Assembly (NCBI RefSeq): GCF_018623055.1
Contig: NZ_CP076019.1
Span: 1,426,001 to 1,490,000, forward strand
Direction of reading: 5' to 3'
DNA from: Halorubrum sp. 2020YC2
GTDB taxonomy: Archaea; Halobacteriota; Halobacteria; Halobacteriales; Haloferacaceae
DNA length: 64,000 bases
Numbering within the stretch: the stretch's first letter is position 1; the number at the start of each line of letters is the position of its first letter. This document shows positions 18,935 through 28,655 of this stretch, in pieces. Below the pieces are notes generated by a model. That model did no database searches, was not told the DNA's origin, and saw nothing but the letters and a program-made list of their open reading frames with translations. Made by a program: the position numbers and the translations under genes.

Positions 18935-19288
18935 TTATAAAAATAGATTGAGAGGTCTGTAGGTCCTTAGTGAATCATTGGAAATGGGGTCACGCTCCCC
19001 GAGCCAGCAGTCCTTGCTGTTACTCTCCGGCTTCGTCCCAGTCCGCAGGTTCTCCCGATACTCTCCCCATGCTTGGTACATCTCTGTCCGTTCCGCTTCC
19101 GTCATCGTCTCGTGTTCGGCTTCGTCGTAGAACGGGAGTTCCTCCTTCTCGGGGACCGCCATCACCTGCTTGAGCGGGTAGATTTTCTTGTAGTAGTTCT
19201 CCAACACCCAGTCTTCGCCGTGCTCGTCGACAGCTTCTTCGATGAACGGGGCGGCCTCCGGATACTCCGCGGCGAGTGTGTCAGTCAT
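18935..19288 (-). CDS. Acidic hypothetical protein
   Basis: The 117-residue protein (MTDTLAAEYPEAAPFIEEAV...) is rich in Glu and Tyr and mostly helical, with no cysteine cluster or membrane segment. The C-terminal 25 residues are unlike the rest and may be read-through past an ancestral stop. Its ATG overlaps the stop of the gene at 19285-19620 by 4 bases, so the two form a translationally coupled pair. This pairing is common on haloarchaeal plasmids. Function unknown. Confidence 0.6.
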   Translation of the reverse strand: MTDTLAAEYPEAAPFIEEAVDEHGEDWVLENYYKKIYPLKQVMAVPEKEELPFYDEAEHETMTEAERTEMYQAWGEYRENLRTGTKPESNSKDCWLGERDPISNDSLRTYRPLNLFL

Positions 19289-19620
19289 GGTTGTTGTGTT
19301 GTGGGTGGATTGGATCGCTCCGATACGCGGACAAATCGACGTTCAGGCGTCGGTGAACTCGGCCAGTGAGTGGTTCGAACTGCTACTGTTCCACTTCCGA
19401 TTTGGATGAACTCGAACGTCTCAAGCGAGGCGTCGATCGTCTCGGCGAGCCGCGTCTGAATCGCAGAGGGCAGGCTCTCGATGGGAATCGCCGTGAGCGC
19501 GTGCTGGGTAAGGTGGTAACTCGATGCGAGGTTCGTCGGGGCGACAAGAATCACGCTTGCCCCGTCGACAGCGTCGAGCGCGAGTTGGGCATCCCGATAC
19601 TGGTGGACAGTCACATTCAA
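19285..19620 (-). CDS. Hypothetical protein, first gene of coupled pair
   Basis: The 111-residue protein (MNVTVHQYRDAQLALDAVDG...) shows an alpha/beta pattern with IPIESLPSAIQTRLAETID helices and an FEFIQIGSGTVAVRT strand pair near the end. It resembles small plasmid-borne haloarchaeal proteins in style, but I cannot assign a family. It is the upstream partner of 18935-19288. The 190 bases beyond its start (19621-19809) contain no gene I can support. Confidence 0.55.
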   Translation of the reverse strand: MNVTVHQYRDAQLALDAVDGASVILVAPTNLASSYHLTQHALTAIPIESLPSAIQTRLAETIDASLETFEFIQIGSGTVAVRTTHWPSSPTPERRFVRVSERSNPPTTQQP

Positions 19621-19809
19621 TCATCCACGGGAAAGAGGTAGTCAGCAGCCCCAAATTCGATACTCGCCCCTGCTGACTCAAAATGCCCTTTGAGCATAAC
19701 TATTTACAATATATGTTCTATAGACATTACGTTGTGGTGAATGAGATGGTGATCTGTCCCACTACGGGCCATGCTCCCAATTTGAATAGCCCGCCCGATA
19801 CATCGGACC

Positions 19810-20610
19810 ATGTGTCCCGAGACCTCTACGACTGTACAGCGGCTGAACTCGCAACAGGCTCTGTCGAACACCTCATACGACACACCACCAAGTACTGCTG
19901 CTGAGTGGCTCGAAACAAACGGGTACGACGCCGCGCCGATCCAAAAGCAGGGCGACGCGGTCGGGTTCATCCACGAAGACGACGTCACTGCTGACGATGA
20001 CGGCGATACACTCGAGGAGCATCTCACCCCGCTCACAATTGACTATATGATGAGCGGAGACACCGCGTTTGAGGACGTCCTGGCTGCGCTCATTAAAGAG
20101 CCGGTTTACTTCCTCGGCGGCCAGCCGCATTACTGGGATCCTCACCCGTGCCGATCTCAACACGGCCCCAGTACGCATCTACCTATTCGACCGCATCACC
20201 TACCTCGAAGAGCACCTCCGCGAACTCATTCTCGAGCACGCACCCAATTGGAAACAGACGCCAGTCACTGTTGATGAACTCGACGACATCGAGGACCGAT
20301 ACACAGACGCACAAACTGCTAACGTTGAGTTAGACGAGATCCACTACGCACAGTTCTACGCTAACACTATCATCTCGAACGTCGAAGCTGTTGGCAAACC
20401 TGCGGTTTCTCAACGACAGCGCAAGCCGACTCTCGACTCACGAGATCAACGAGCTTCGTAACGATGTCGCTCACGCCAATCTTCTCGTTGAAAATACCGA
20501 TAGCGAGGGGTTCCTCAATAGCGGTCGTACGACGGAGAACCTGTCCGCCCTCTCGAAAGTATCACCAAGTCCTCACCAACCTCAGGAGCCGGGAACGCTC
20601 CGGGGACAGC
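19810..20610 (+). pseudogene. CBS-domain protein with HEPN-like C-terminus, frameshifted
   Basis: Three frames join to give one protein. The first part resembles a CBS pair (WLETNGYDAAPIQKQGDAVG, DYMMSGDTAFEDVLAAL). After a shift near 20130 comes ITGILTRADLNTAPVRIYLF, the typical end of a CBS domain, then a helical region. After another shift near 20400 comes INELRNDVAHANLLVE, where R-N-x3-H is the HEPN ribonuclease signature. A third shift near 20555 is likely. CBS domains sense nucleotides and HEPN domains often cleave RNA, so the intact form may have been a nucleotide-gated RNase; that is inference. Confidence 0.62.
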
Positions 20611-20699
20611 GGAGGATCGGTTCGAGCACTCAGAGCAGACGGATCAACTGAAGCGGTAGCGCGGAGTCCCGATCCTCAAGGAGCGACCGAAGGGAGCGA

Positions 20700-22045
20700 G
20701 TAGGGAGGGGAGGAGCGCGTTCGTATCTGTCACAAACACTAGCATATAAATAGCCACTTGTCAACATTGAATACGTGGCAGAACGACTACGTGCGTCGGA
20801 CGGCAATCACTCGCCTCTCGGTAGATGATGAGCAACGCGAGTTGCTTGAGGAAACCATCTCCGAGTGGAAGCGTGGGTGCCAACTCGCCACAGACATGGC
20901 GTGGGGGAAGTGTAACGCCAAGAGCGACGTACAACCCCTCGCCTACGACAACGTGCGCGAGGAAACCGACTCGGGAGTCAGCACGCGATCCTCGCAACCC
21001 CCAATCCGCACAAGCCATCACCGGCTGTCTCGAACGCCGCCGAACGGCAAGCAGGTCAGTAAACCCACGTTTACCGCACCCACGGTAACGTACGACACTC
21101 GAACGATGACGCTGTTCGATGACGATACAGTGTCACTCTCCACGACGGAGAGTCGCGTCCGATGTGACCTTGCTCTCCCTGAAGCCGAGGATGGCTACCA
21201 ACGGCAGTACCGACTCCGACCACTGGAGCGTCACGGAAAGCACACTCACCGCTCGTGACGGCGACTACTTTTTACACATCGGCTTCCGCCGACCGAAGAC
21301 TGAAACGGAGCGAGACACCGCCGAGGACGGAACGGTTCTCGGGGTCGATCGGTATTGAAAACCTCGCCGTCACCAGCACAGCACGATTCATCAATGGGCG
21401 CGAACTCTCACATAACCTCCGCGAGTTCGAGAAAGTCCGTGCAGGACTCCAACAGACAGGCACGCGAAGCGCCCACAGAACGCTCGAGCAATTAAGTGGA
21501 CGCGAACTACGATACGTTCGTGACGTGGTTCACCAAGCGTCGAACGCGGTTGTGGATGAAGCACTTCGATACCAGTGCGACGTGATCGCCTTCGAGGACT
21601 TGACTGACATCCGCGACCGCACGGGTGCGTCGTGGGGGCACAAGTGGGCGTTCCGAACGCTGTACGAACAGGTGGAGTACAAAGCCGAAGCAGTCGGCAT
21701 CTCTGTGAAGCAAGTGGGTTCGGCGTACACGTCGCAACGGTGCGCCGAGTGTGGATTCACGGCAGACGAGAATCGCCGAACTCGCACGGACTTCCGGTGC
21801 GTGAAATGTGGGTCGGAAGCGAACGCGGATTACAACGCGGCGAAGAACATCGGGATGCGGTATGTCCGTCGAGGCCAACAGTCGTCTCGGCGGACGGGCG
21901 ACAGTCAACTCGCCCTAAAGTCTGGAACGGTGACGCCAAGTGGCGGATTCACCGCCCACCCGGACGGGTTTGAGGCCGAGCTCACGGACAAGCCCCACCC
22001 TCAACGAGCGAAGTCGGTAGACTGAGCGAAGTAGGGTGGGGTCGT
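20700..22045 (+). mobile_element. IS200/IS605-type element carrying a broken tnpB
   Basis: The element includes a decayed tnpB and ends near 22045. Around 21994-22035 lies a stem with CCCCACCCT pairing to AGGGTGGGG, which fits the structured right end and guide-RNA region of this IS family. There is no tnpA. The right border lies against the coding sequence of an FKBP gene. The left border is unclear: a GC-rich stretch at 20660-20720 shows no match to FKBP, so sequence on that side was also rearranged. Confidence 0.65.
20758..22025 (+). pseudogene. tnpB: RNA-guided nuclease TnpB, frameshifted
   Basis: The N-terminal helix-turn-helix part starts near TWQNDYVRRTAITRLSVDDE. The RuvC-like core follows (GIENLAVTSTARFING, then CDVIAFEDLTDIRDRTG). 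The zinc finger is CAECG...CVKCG and the last RuvC Asp is in ADYNAAKNIGMRY. Order and length match TnpB of about 410 residues. At least four frame changes occur (near 20970, 21040, 21200 and 21350), so the protein is not made. The active-site residues that remain suggest it was once functional. Confidence 0.88.
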
Positions 22046-22332
22046 TGACACTCCTGAATATTCTCGTCAGTGGGCTCACCGTACGCCTTCTCCGGCGGGA
22101 TCGTCAGCGTTTCCGTCTCCCCAGCTTCGAGGCCGATCAGTCCCTCTTCCATCCCGTCGATGACCTGCTCGTCACCGATTTCGACCGTCAACGGCGTGTA
22201 CTCTCGCTCGGGCTGGGCCTCGGCAAGGCCCGTCTCCTCGGCGACAGACTTCCGGGAGGTGTCGAACACTGTTTCGTCGTCGAGTCGGCCCGTGTACTCA
22301 AGCGTCACAGAATCGCCAGTAGCAATCGTCAT
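22046..22332 (-). pseudogene. FKBP-type peptidyl-prolyl isomerase, truncated
   Basis: About 95 residues of a SlyD-like FKBP remain from ATG 22332: MTIATGDSVTLEYTGRLDDE, GDEQVIDGMEEGLIGLEAGE, and TIPPEKAYGEPTDENIQE, where the flap domain should begin. Homology ends at the right border of the tnpB element. Relatives have about 150-160 residues, so the insert-in-flap part and the C-terminal strand are missing. The frame runs on into the insertion sequence for about 20 residues, which are not FKBP. Confidence 0.82.
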
Positions 22333-22522
22333 ACGAGGACAAGAAGTCCTAGACCGAAAGCCTACGTCCTTGAGTGATGACCGTCTGGCGCGTTCTGAAT
22401 AAGGTCACCTTCCTACCGAACACGTCACCAGCAATGTGGTGAAGTCGTACGACTCAAACTCTCAGAATCCCGACCTGATGCACAAGCTATACACGTCATA
22501 ATAGTCTACTCAGCGGTATCGT

Positions 22523-22852
22523 ATGACAGCACTTCGGAAGCATCTATCGAGTCTCACGGATCCCGACGCTGATGCGGCTGCGCAGACGCGTGATACCCTT
22601 CTTTCTGAGGTCGATATTCCGACAGGATGGGACGTCGGTGAGACAGACGTCGAAATAGCACAAGACGGGACGCAAGACTGGTTCCTGGTGGCGTTCGAAC
22701 ATCAGTCGGATCCGGACACGAGAGCATCCGTCTTTCTCCTTGAAGGGTCTCATATGCTCCAACTCTACATCGAATCCGCAGATACTGATGAGTGGACTGA
22801 CCCCACACAGACTCCCGAAGAGATCACAGCAATCCTCCGTCATCACGCATAG
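22523..22852 (+). CDS. Small acidic hypothetical protein
   Basis: The 109-residue protein is soluble and acidic. A DWFLVAFEHQSDPDTRASVFLLEG strand region and the helical EEITAILRHHA C-terminus suggest a compact alpha/beta domain. I recognise no family. It has its own leader and precedes the SOUL-family gene on the same strand at an 80-base interval. Confidence 0.6.
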   Translation: MTALRKHLSSLTDPDADAAAQTRDTLLSEVDIPTGWDVGETDVEIAQDGTQDWFLVAFEHQSDPDTRASVFLLEGSHMLQLYIESADTDEWTDPTQTPEEITAILRHHA

Positions 22853-22932
22853 AGCTGTTTATTTGTCGGACAGCGAAAGAGCTCAACCTTGTTGGGCAGT
22901 TCGTTAATCACGATAGACGACAATAGTGCTGT

Positions 22933-23568
22933 GTGAGATCAATTACGAAAACGATACTCGTTGGTGGTGGTGTGGTACTTGCCGGCTGGGTTGGATGGGG
23001 ACTCTACTCGACTAAGAAGGCAGAGTCAGTCCCGTACGAACAGCTACGAAGCATTAACGGCGCAGACATTCGGCGTTATCCGCAGACAGTTCTTGTTGAA
23101 ACGGCAGCGCCGACGCAACGGATTGCGTTTCAACGCCTCTTCGAGTACATCTCCGGAGCCAACCACGGTGATGAGTCGATCTCGATGACGGCCCCTGTCG
23201 AAACCCAATCTGGGGACTCAATTGCGATGACGGCTCCTGTTCGATCAGAGGCAACCGAGACCGACGCTGAGACGATCCGGATGGCGTTCTATCTGCCATC
23301 ACAGTTCACGCCTGAAACGGCACCGGAACCAACCGACCCAGCTGTTACACTCGTCACTGAACCACAGAAGACGGTCGCTGTGGACCAGTTTTCGTGGTAT
23401 GCGCCGGAGTGGCGGGTCGAACGGCGGACGGAGAAGCTGCTTGCTACGCTCGAAGATGAAGACATCGAACCAGACGGAAATCCCTATCTCCTCCGGTATA
23501 ACGACCCGTGGACACCACCGTTCATGCGACGAAATGAAGTGGCGGTAGAAGTCGTCGAGGGAGAGTGA
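22933..23568 (+). CDS. SOUL-family heme-binding protein
   Basis: The 211-residue protein starts at GTG 22933 with a hydrophobic segment (ILVGGGVVLAGWVGWGLY) likely to anchor it in the membrane. The SOUL domain follows: VPYEQLRSINGADIRRYPQTVLVE, FQRLFEYISGAN, two SIS/AMTAPV repeats (residues about 83-100) and a C-terminal RYNDPWTPPFMRRNEV. The repeated MTAPV motif and terminal N-x-P-F-R pattern are family markers. Members bind heme or tetrapyrroles. The domain is complete. Confidence 0.92.
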   Translation: MRSITKTILVGGGVVLAGWVGWGLYSTKKAESVPYEQLRSINGADIRRYPQTVLVETAAPTQRIAFQRLFEYISGANHGDESISMTAPVETQSGDSIAMTAPVRSEATETDAETIRMAFYLPSQFTPETAPEPTDPAVTLVTEPQKTVAVDQFSWYAPEWRVERRTEKLLATLEDEDIEPDGNPYLLRYNDPWTPPFMRRNEVAVEVVEGE

Positions 23569-23747
23569 CGGTGGGTGACGCGAAACCCTGCTCTGAACTG
23601 AACATCGAGGCGTACGATGATACAGCGCGCACGGGTATGACTCTCCCAGCTCTGTTGAAATTCTTAAGAACTGATGGGATCGGCGTGCGAGATATAGAGC
23701 GTGCAGTCAGCACAGGAGCAACGTTACTTTCTCCATCTGAATCTTGA
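23565..23747 (+). CDS. Short hypothetical, possibly coupled to SOUL gene
   Basis: A 60-residue frame from GTG 23565 overlaps the SOUL stop by 4 bases. The sequence (TLPALLKFLRTDGIGVRDIERAV) looks helical and could be the remnant of a longer protein. Support is the tight overlap only. The next 130 bases show no gene. Confidence 0.35.
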   Translation: MTVGDAKPCSELNIEAYDDTARTGMTLPALLKFLRTDGIGVRDIERAVSTGATLLSPSES

Positions 23748-23882
23748 ATCAGCCGATAGAATGCGCTTGCGTATTGACTATTTCAGAACAAAATTATCAT
23801 GTTGATAATAACCACGAAGATGTGGGTCTCTTAGTAACGACTGTTCGTTATTTTCTCATCAGGTATGGTGTCGTCTCTAAGT

Positions 23883-24701
23883 TCATCTAGGGGGACGACA
23901 TTCAACCACTCTTCCATCCTGGGGTGATTTGTCTTTTTCACCGGTTCGCCTAATAACGTACTCTGTGACATAATATTGGGCGAAAATTTGTCCAAAATCT
24001 TTTGCAGCTGCACCGTTTTCATCTATAGTAAGCAGAACTGGTGTCCCATCGACATTTATATACACCCCTATCTGCCGATCATTGAGTGAAGCATTTGGCG
24101 GGAGCTCTTCAATTAATTCTTCATACTGAGTTGTATGAGCAGCTCTGTATCCTTTATAGCCCGAATCTGCGGCTAATTGTAATACGGATTGTAGTATTTG
24201 ATCTTCAACCTCATCGATCGATATGTACTCAGGATCATCAGGCACTACACTCTCATCGATACGCATATTCTGTTCAGCGTCTGGGATGCCATCAGAGTCA
24301 ACTTCGGATGCTTGTATAGTTAGGTAGCCATCAAGATGTCCTGCTCCAGCAGATCTAACCGTCACGTGAAATCCATCGGCAAGCTTATCTGGGGTTTGAT
24401 CCAGTTCTGCGCTGAAACTATATGATTCGAACCGGTGGTCAGTGTTTCTTTCAACCAGATATGCTTCTTCGTAGGTCTTGACAAACTCTGCTACGGATTC
24501 GTATCCTGTAACGAACCCCTTTATCGAACGTGTGTAAATATCTCGTGGCCACGTTACATCAAGATTAGCAGATGTAGGGCACTGATCTGGTAATTCGTCT
24601 TCACTCGGTGGGTCCGAGTCATCAGAACTTGTACAGCCAGCAAGGCCGACACTGGCGAGAGTCGCCAGTACCGCACGGCGGGGATGAGAACTCACTACCA
24701 A
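23883..24701 (-). CDS. Secreted lipoprotein, hypothetical
   Basis: The 272-residue protein begins with a twin-arginine-like signal (HPRRAVLATLASVGLAGC) in which LAGC is a lipobox; Cys-22 would be lipidated. An acidic linker follows, then a mixed beta-rich domain of about 210 residues. It belongs to a paralogous pair with the broken copy at 25415-26265; they share DDPEYISIDEVEDQILQ and PPNASLNDRQIG-type motifs. No enzyme motif is visible. Probably an extracellular, membrane-anchored protein of unknown role. Confidence 0.75.
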   Translation of the reverse strand: MVVSSHPRRAVLATLASVGLAGCTSSDDSDPPSEDELPDQCPTSANLDVTWPRDIYTRSIKGFVTGYESVAEFVKTYEEAYLVERNTDHRFESYSFSAELDQTPDKLADGFHVTVRSAGAGHLDGYLTIQASEVDSDGIPDAEQNMRIDESVVPDDPEYISIDEVEDQILQSVLQLAADSGYKGYRAAHTTQYEELIEELPPNASLNDRQIGVYINVDGTPVLLTIDENGAAAKDFGQIFAQYYVTEYVIRRTGEKDKSPQDGRVVECRPPR

Positions 24702-24731
24702 AAAATCTCGGCAATTGGTAAGTGTCTTGGG

Positions 24732-25410
24732 TAGTGCTCAGAGAAGCTGATTCCATGCGAAGGCGAACGATCTGAGCCACTCGTCAGCAGTTTCTGCTTT
24801 AGCGTTGCTAAAATAGTTTGTAAAACTGGCAGTTCTACGTTTTACCTCACGAAAAACACGTTCGACGCTGTTCCGATTTCCATGTCGTTCGTATCTGAAA
24901 TCGAGGCCGTGTTTGCGACAGGCTCGCTGAAGTGGAACCGCACCATCAACGAGAAAGATCGCGTCATCAACATTGATTTTATCATGCAGTCCCGCGAATA
25001 ATTGATCCGCAATCACGTTCGTTCTTGCCGTCTCAAGCCGTGTATGTAGCAAATCGTTCGAGACAGTATCGACAGCAGCGTACAGCCAGTATTGTTCATC
25101 GTCGAGTTGAATCACGGTCTCGTCAACCGCGAGTGATCCGGGCTTCGATCAGTTATTGGCTGTAAATCGGCTTTGTGAACCCAGCTACGAACGGTCGATC
25201 GAATTCTATCATTCAAATATTTTAAGAAATAAACAGTATTTGAAAGCGATAGTCCTGACAAATGAAGCTGAATACTGAGCTTCATCAACAGCTTCGGTGT
25301 TGCTTCTCGCCCCCCACAAAATCTAAGTTGATCTCGTCTAGACAGCCGCTAAAGCGGACGTTTTTGGGGTATAAGTCCGCTTTGAAAACGCACCGTCTTA
25401 CCTTTCAAAC
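24732..25410 (-). mobile_element. IS6-type insertion sequence remnant
   Basis: The stretch between the two lipoprotein paralogues holds a decayed IS6-family transposase and little else. Both ends begin GGTA when read inward (24732 and about 25409), but the match does not extend, and no target duplication is evident. The length of about 680 bases fits small haloarchaeal IS6 elements. Confidence 0.5.
24738..25345 (-). pseudogene. IS6-family transposase, frameshifted
   Basis: Read from about 25345, the N-terminal part gives LDFVGREATPKLLMKLSIQL and a helix-turn-helix region (NDRIRSTVRSWVHKADLQP). After a frame change near 25140 comes the DDE core: IQLDDEQYWLYAAVDTVSND (first Asp), DDAIFLVDGA (second Asp) and the C-terminal RHGNRNSVERVFREVKRRT with the catalytic Glu. 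Length and order match IS6 transposases of about 210 residues. The frame break makes it inactive unless read by frameshifting. Confidence 0.82.
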
Positions 25411-25414
25411 CTTA

Positions 25415-26265
25415 TCAGAATATTTCCGTGCGACAGTCAACCACGGTACCATCCTCTGGTGATTCGTTTTCCTCATCGGTTCGCCGAATAACGTACTCCG
25501 TGACATAATACTGAATAGGTCCCACAGTAATCCCATCTATTGAGTTACCACCTTGTCTATCTATAATGAGCAGAACAGATGTCCCGTTGACATCGAAATA
25601 GGCCCCCATCCGCCGATCAGTGAGTGAAGCATTCGGCGGAAGATTATCAAACAATTCTTCGTATCGAGGTGTAAAGGCGGTTCTGTGATTTTCATAGCCC
25701 GTATCTGCGGCTAATTGTAATACGGCTTGTAGTATTTGATCTTCAACCTCATCGATCGATATGTACTCAGGATCATCGGGCACTGCGCTCTCATCGATAC
25801 GCATATTCTGTTCAGCGTCTGGGAGGCCATCAGAGTCAACCTCGGATGCTTGTATATTTAGGTGGTCATCAACACTTCCTCCTCCCCAGATGTGACCGTC
25901 ACGTGAAATCCATCGGCAAGCTTATTTGGAGTTTGTTCCAGCTCTACGGAGAAATCAAGAGAGTGGAATCGTGTATCGTGTATTCTTCAACCAGATACTC
26001 CTCTTCGTAGTTCCATAACGAATCCACCGGCCGTGTCCGCATCAAGCTCTTGCGGCCACTGTACGTCGAGATTGAGCGATTTTGAACACTCGTCTGGCAA
26101 TCTGGCTTCAATTTCTCTCAGTGTTGGTTCTCCGTCTTCACTCGGTGACCCCGAGTCACTACGTTCGCCTTCATTTGATGACTCTGTGTCACTGCGAGTC
26201 ATACAGCCGGTGAGGCTTACGCCAGTAAGCGTTGCCAGCACCGTACGTCGGGAATACGAAGTCAT
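25415..26265 (-). pseudogene. Lipoprotein paralogue, frameshifted
   Basis: The start (SRRTVLATLTGVSLTGC) gives a twin-arginine lipoprotein signal. Two frames are needed: 26265 to about 25995 for the signal and the LPDECSKSLNLDVQWPQEL region, and 25804 to 25415 for the intact C-terminal part (DDPEYISIDEVEDQILQ, PPNASLTDRRMGAYFDVNG). The region between is scrambled by more than one indel. It is a diverged duplicate of the lipoprotein at 23883-24701, now broken. Confidence 0.75.
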
Positions 26266-26289
26266 GATGTGGAATTATAATCAATTTGT

Positions 26290-26540
26290 AAGTATCTTGT
26301 GAGAACTTTTTCTGGATAATTTCGACATCGAATGCTACACGGCCAGTACTGACTGATCAAGGCTCAACCTGTACTGACCGATCACTCTCTCCCGTAGATC
26401 GGCCTCGGTTCGTACCACATTCGCGCTCTGTGTTCAGCACGGCTCCAAGAAGATATCACCGGGTGAGGCTTTCAACAAGGCCAATCCCGTCGAAACCAGA
26501 GTCACCGAACAGTTCCGTGAGACGGGGATAGACTGTGTTT
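26290..26540 (-). mobile_element. Possible insertion-sequence end, no gene
   Basis: No coding sequence is visible. The segment containing GGGTGAGGCTTTCAACAAGGCC (26462-26483) reads on the minus strand as CTTGTTGAAAGCC. A similar TTTGTTGAACTCC occurs at 32393 and TTCGTTGAAATCG at 58696. I read these as related insertion-sequence termini left after loss of the element body, with low certainty. Confidence 0.3.
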
Positions 26541-26565
26541 GTCTATGGGGACTGTAGGCATCCGA

Positions 26566-27169
26566 TTACATCTGAGGCGTCTTCCTATCGAACAGAGATG
26601 TGTATCTGACCAGAAGAACCAACACGATTGCGAGTCCGAGGGTGGGGTATTCGACCGTGACCACCAGCCATTTCGCCGATTGGGTGGTGTTCATCAAGCT
26701 GATGAGAACGGTGGGATAGCTATCGGGTTTGAGTAGATCAGGATAACCCAGAAATTCTCCAATGAATCGAGGAGCCGTGAACAAACAGTCAGCACCATCC
26801 CGACCTTCGGAATTAGCACGAGACGGTCGTCGAACGACAGTCGCTGCATCACGAGTGAATGGAGCGAGAAAAGAGAAAGAACCCAGCGATGATAAAGAGA
26901 TAATCGAGCACAGAGAGGAGAACAACCGAATCCATGACCGGGTCGAATGCCTGTAAGATGGTGTCCACGTCCGTTCGAGTCGTTGACTCTTGTAGGTCTG
27001 CGGTCGAATAACCGGATGTCTCAATTTCCCTCGTGACCGGGACAAATCCGAAAATGATGGTTCCGACGAATATACAGAAGGAGATGATTGCGACAACGCC
27101 ATGCGTTCTAGAAGAGGCGGCCTCCGCGTAGGCTTCGACCGGTCGAAAGACGCTGATATCTCTTTGCAT
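26566..27169 (-). pseudogene. Multi-pass membrane protein, frameshifted
   Basis: The N-terminal half from ATG 27169 holds two membrane helices (GVVAIISFCIFVGTIIFGFV and SVVLLSVLDYLFIIAGFFLF). After about residue 106 the frame closes, but hydrophobic sequence continues in other frames and ends with a third or fourth helix (YPTLGLAIVLVLLVRYTSLF). At least one indel near 26860 is required. No family recognised; haloarchaeal proteins of this type usually have four helices. Confidence 0.55.
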
Positions 27170-27272
27170 GTTTGCGACGGTGCTGGCGGTTATTTAGCGG
27201 CCGCAATGATAAAGTAAAGAGTCTATTCTGCTGGCACCGACTCTTAAGCTACGTCAGATCGAAGAGCGGCGT

Positions 27273-27665
27273 ATGCTACGGCAGTTTCTCGGTGTGCTCG
27301 GCGTTCTCACAACGCTCGTTCCGGATCGGATCGTGGACGTATTCGAGGCGATTGCGGTCGAGAACCCTGAGGAAATCACCGTCCATTCGTGGTTTAGTCC
27401 CCTGATTCGGGCGGAAGGAATCGTCATTACGCTCGCCGCGCTCCGCGGCGGCCGACTTTACGCGTGGCTGCTGAATGTCACCGGAATCTTTGGTGCCGTC
27501 TTGCTTTTCATCCCGCGACTGTACGAGCGCATTGCGGGGCCGCTCGTGTACGAAGACCCTGAGTCAGTGAAGTGGAACGAACACCTCACCGACGGTGTCC
27601 GCGTGATCGGCGCTGTGTATGTGCTCCTCGCGCTCTTGGACCGTCGGCGTCGAAACAGGACATGA
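27273..27665 (+). CDS. Small membrane protein, upstream of SDR gene
   Basis: The 130-residue protein has hydrophobic helices at about residues 2-20, 45-58 and 62-80, and a last one (VRVIGAVYVLLALL) at 109-122. The motif WFSPLIRAEGIVITLAALRGG is reminiscent of a haloarchaeal family of unknown function. It overlaps the dehydrogenase start by 4 bases (ATGA), so both are probably made from one message. Confidence 0.7.
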   Translation: MLRQFLGVLGVLTTLVPDRIVDVFEAIAVENPEEITVHSWFSPLIRAEGIVITLAALRGGRLYAWLLNVTGIFGAVLLFIPRLYERIAGPLVYEDPESVKWNEHLTDGVRVIGAVYVLLALLDRRRRNRT

Positions 27666-28549
27666 CCGACGATCTCTCTGACCGCACGATCCTTCTCACA
27701 GGCGGAACGAGCGGATTCGGACGGGTGGCAGCGGTTGACCTCGCAAACCGAGGTGCGACCGTCGTAGTCGTCGGCCGCGACGAGTCGAAGGGGGCAACTC
27801 TCGTAGAACGGTCCACAGACTTTGCCGGAACAATCGCGTTCCATCAGGCCGATCTCGCGTCTCAATCCACCGTTCGGTCCCTCGCAGCAACCGTGAAACG
27901 CGAGTACGACCGGATCGACGTCCTCGCTCACAACGCCGGACTCTCGGCCGGGTCGCGGCGTGAGAGTCCGGATGGAATCGAACTCACGCTCGCGGTGAAC
28001 CACTTGGCTCCCTACCTCCTGACATACGAATTGCTCGACCATCTCCGCGACGCACCCGATCCCCGTGTTGTCATTACCGCCTCAGACATCCATCGGCGAG
28101 CGACACTCGATTTCGACGACCTCCAACTGACGGACGAGTACGACTCACTCGACGCGTACGCCCGCTCGAAGCTGGCGAACATTGCGTTCACGATCGAACT
28201 TGATGCTCGGCTCCCGGACGACGCCGCAGTCACAGTCAACTGTGTTCATCCGGGGTTCATTCCGTCGACGAACCTGTTCCGCGAGGCGTCGCTCCGAACG
28301 CGACTGCTGGTTCGGATTGCCGGGCTGGTTCCGGGTATCGCCACCTCAAAACAGGTGGCCGCCGAACGCCTCCAAACACTTCTCGTGGACCCTCGGTATG
28401 GCTCCGTAAGTGGCCAATACGTCGGCAGCGATGGTCCCGAAGACCCCGCCCCCGAGGCAACGAACCAAGCGGTTCGACGGCGACTCTGGCAGATAAGTGC
28501 CGAACTGGTCGGCATTACACCCGACTGGCCAGCGTCGACTACGAACTAG
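27662..28549 (+). CDS. Short-chain dehydrogenase/reductase
   Basis: The start at 27662 overlaps the previous stop by 4 bases and gives 295 residues. The Rossmann motif TGGTSGFG occurs at about residues 14-21, the NAG motif in VLAHNAGLSAG, the catalytic Ser in VVITASDIH, and Tyr/Lys in YARSK. The sequence after the active site (VNCVHPGF) is typical of the family. It is similar to retinol dehydrogenase-like SDRs. It oxidises or reduces an alcohol/ketone with NAD(P); the substrate is unknown. Confidence 0.93.
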   Translation: MTDDLSDRTILLTGGTSGFGRVAAVDLANRGATVVVVGRDESKGATLVERSTDFAGTIAFHQADLASQSTVRSLAATVKREYDRIDVLAHNAGLSAGSRRESPDGIELTLAVNHLAPYLLTYELLDHLRDAPDPRVVITASDIHRRATLDFDDLQLTDEYDSLDAYARSKLANIAFTIELDARLPDDAAVTVNCVHPGFIPSTNLFREASLRTRLLVRIAGLVPGIATSKQVAAERLQTLLVDPRYGSVSGQYVGSDGPEDPAPEATNQAVRRRLWQISAELVGITPDWPASTTN

Positions 28550-28655
28550 CAACTGGTAGCATGCTCACTCCCTGCCTCTGACGTGTCTGTACTTCTCAGA
28601 GGAGCGTTGCTCGCGGGACTGCCTAGGCGCACGCAGAGTTGTTCTCGCAGGGAAA

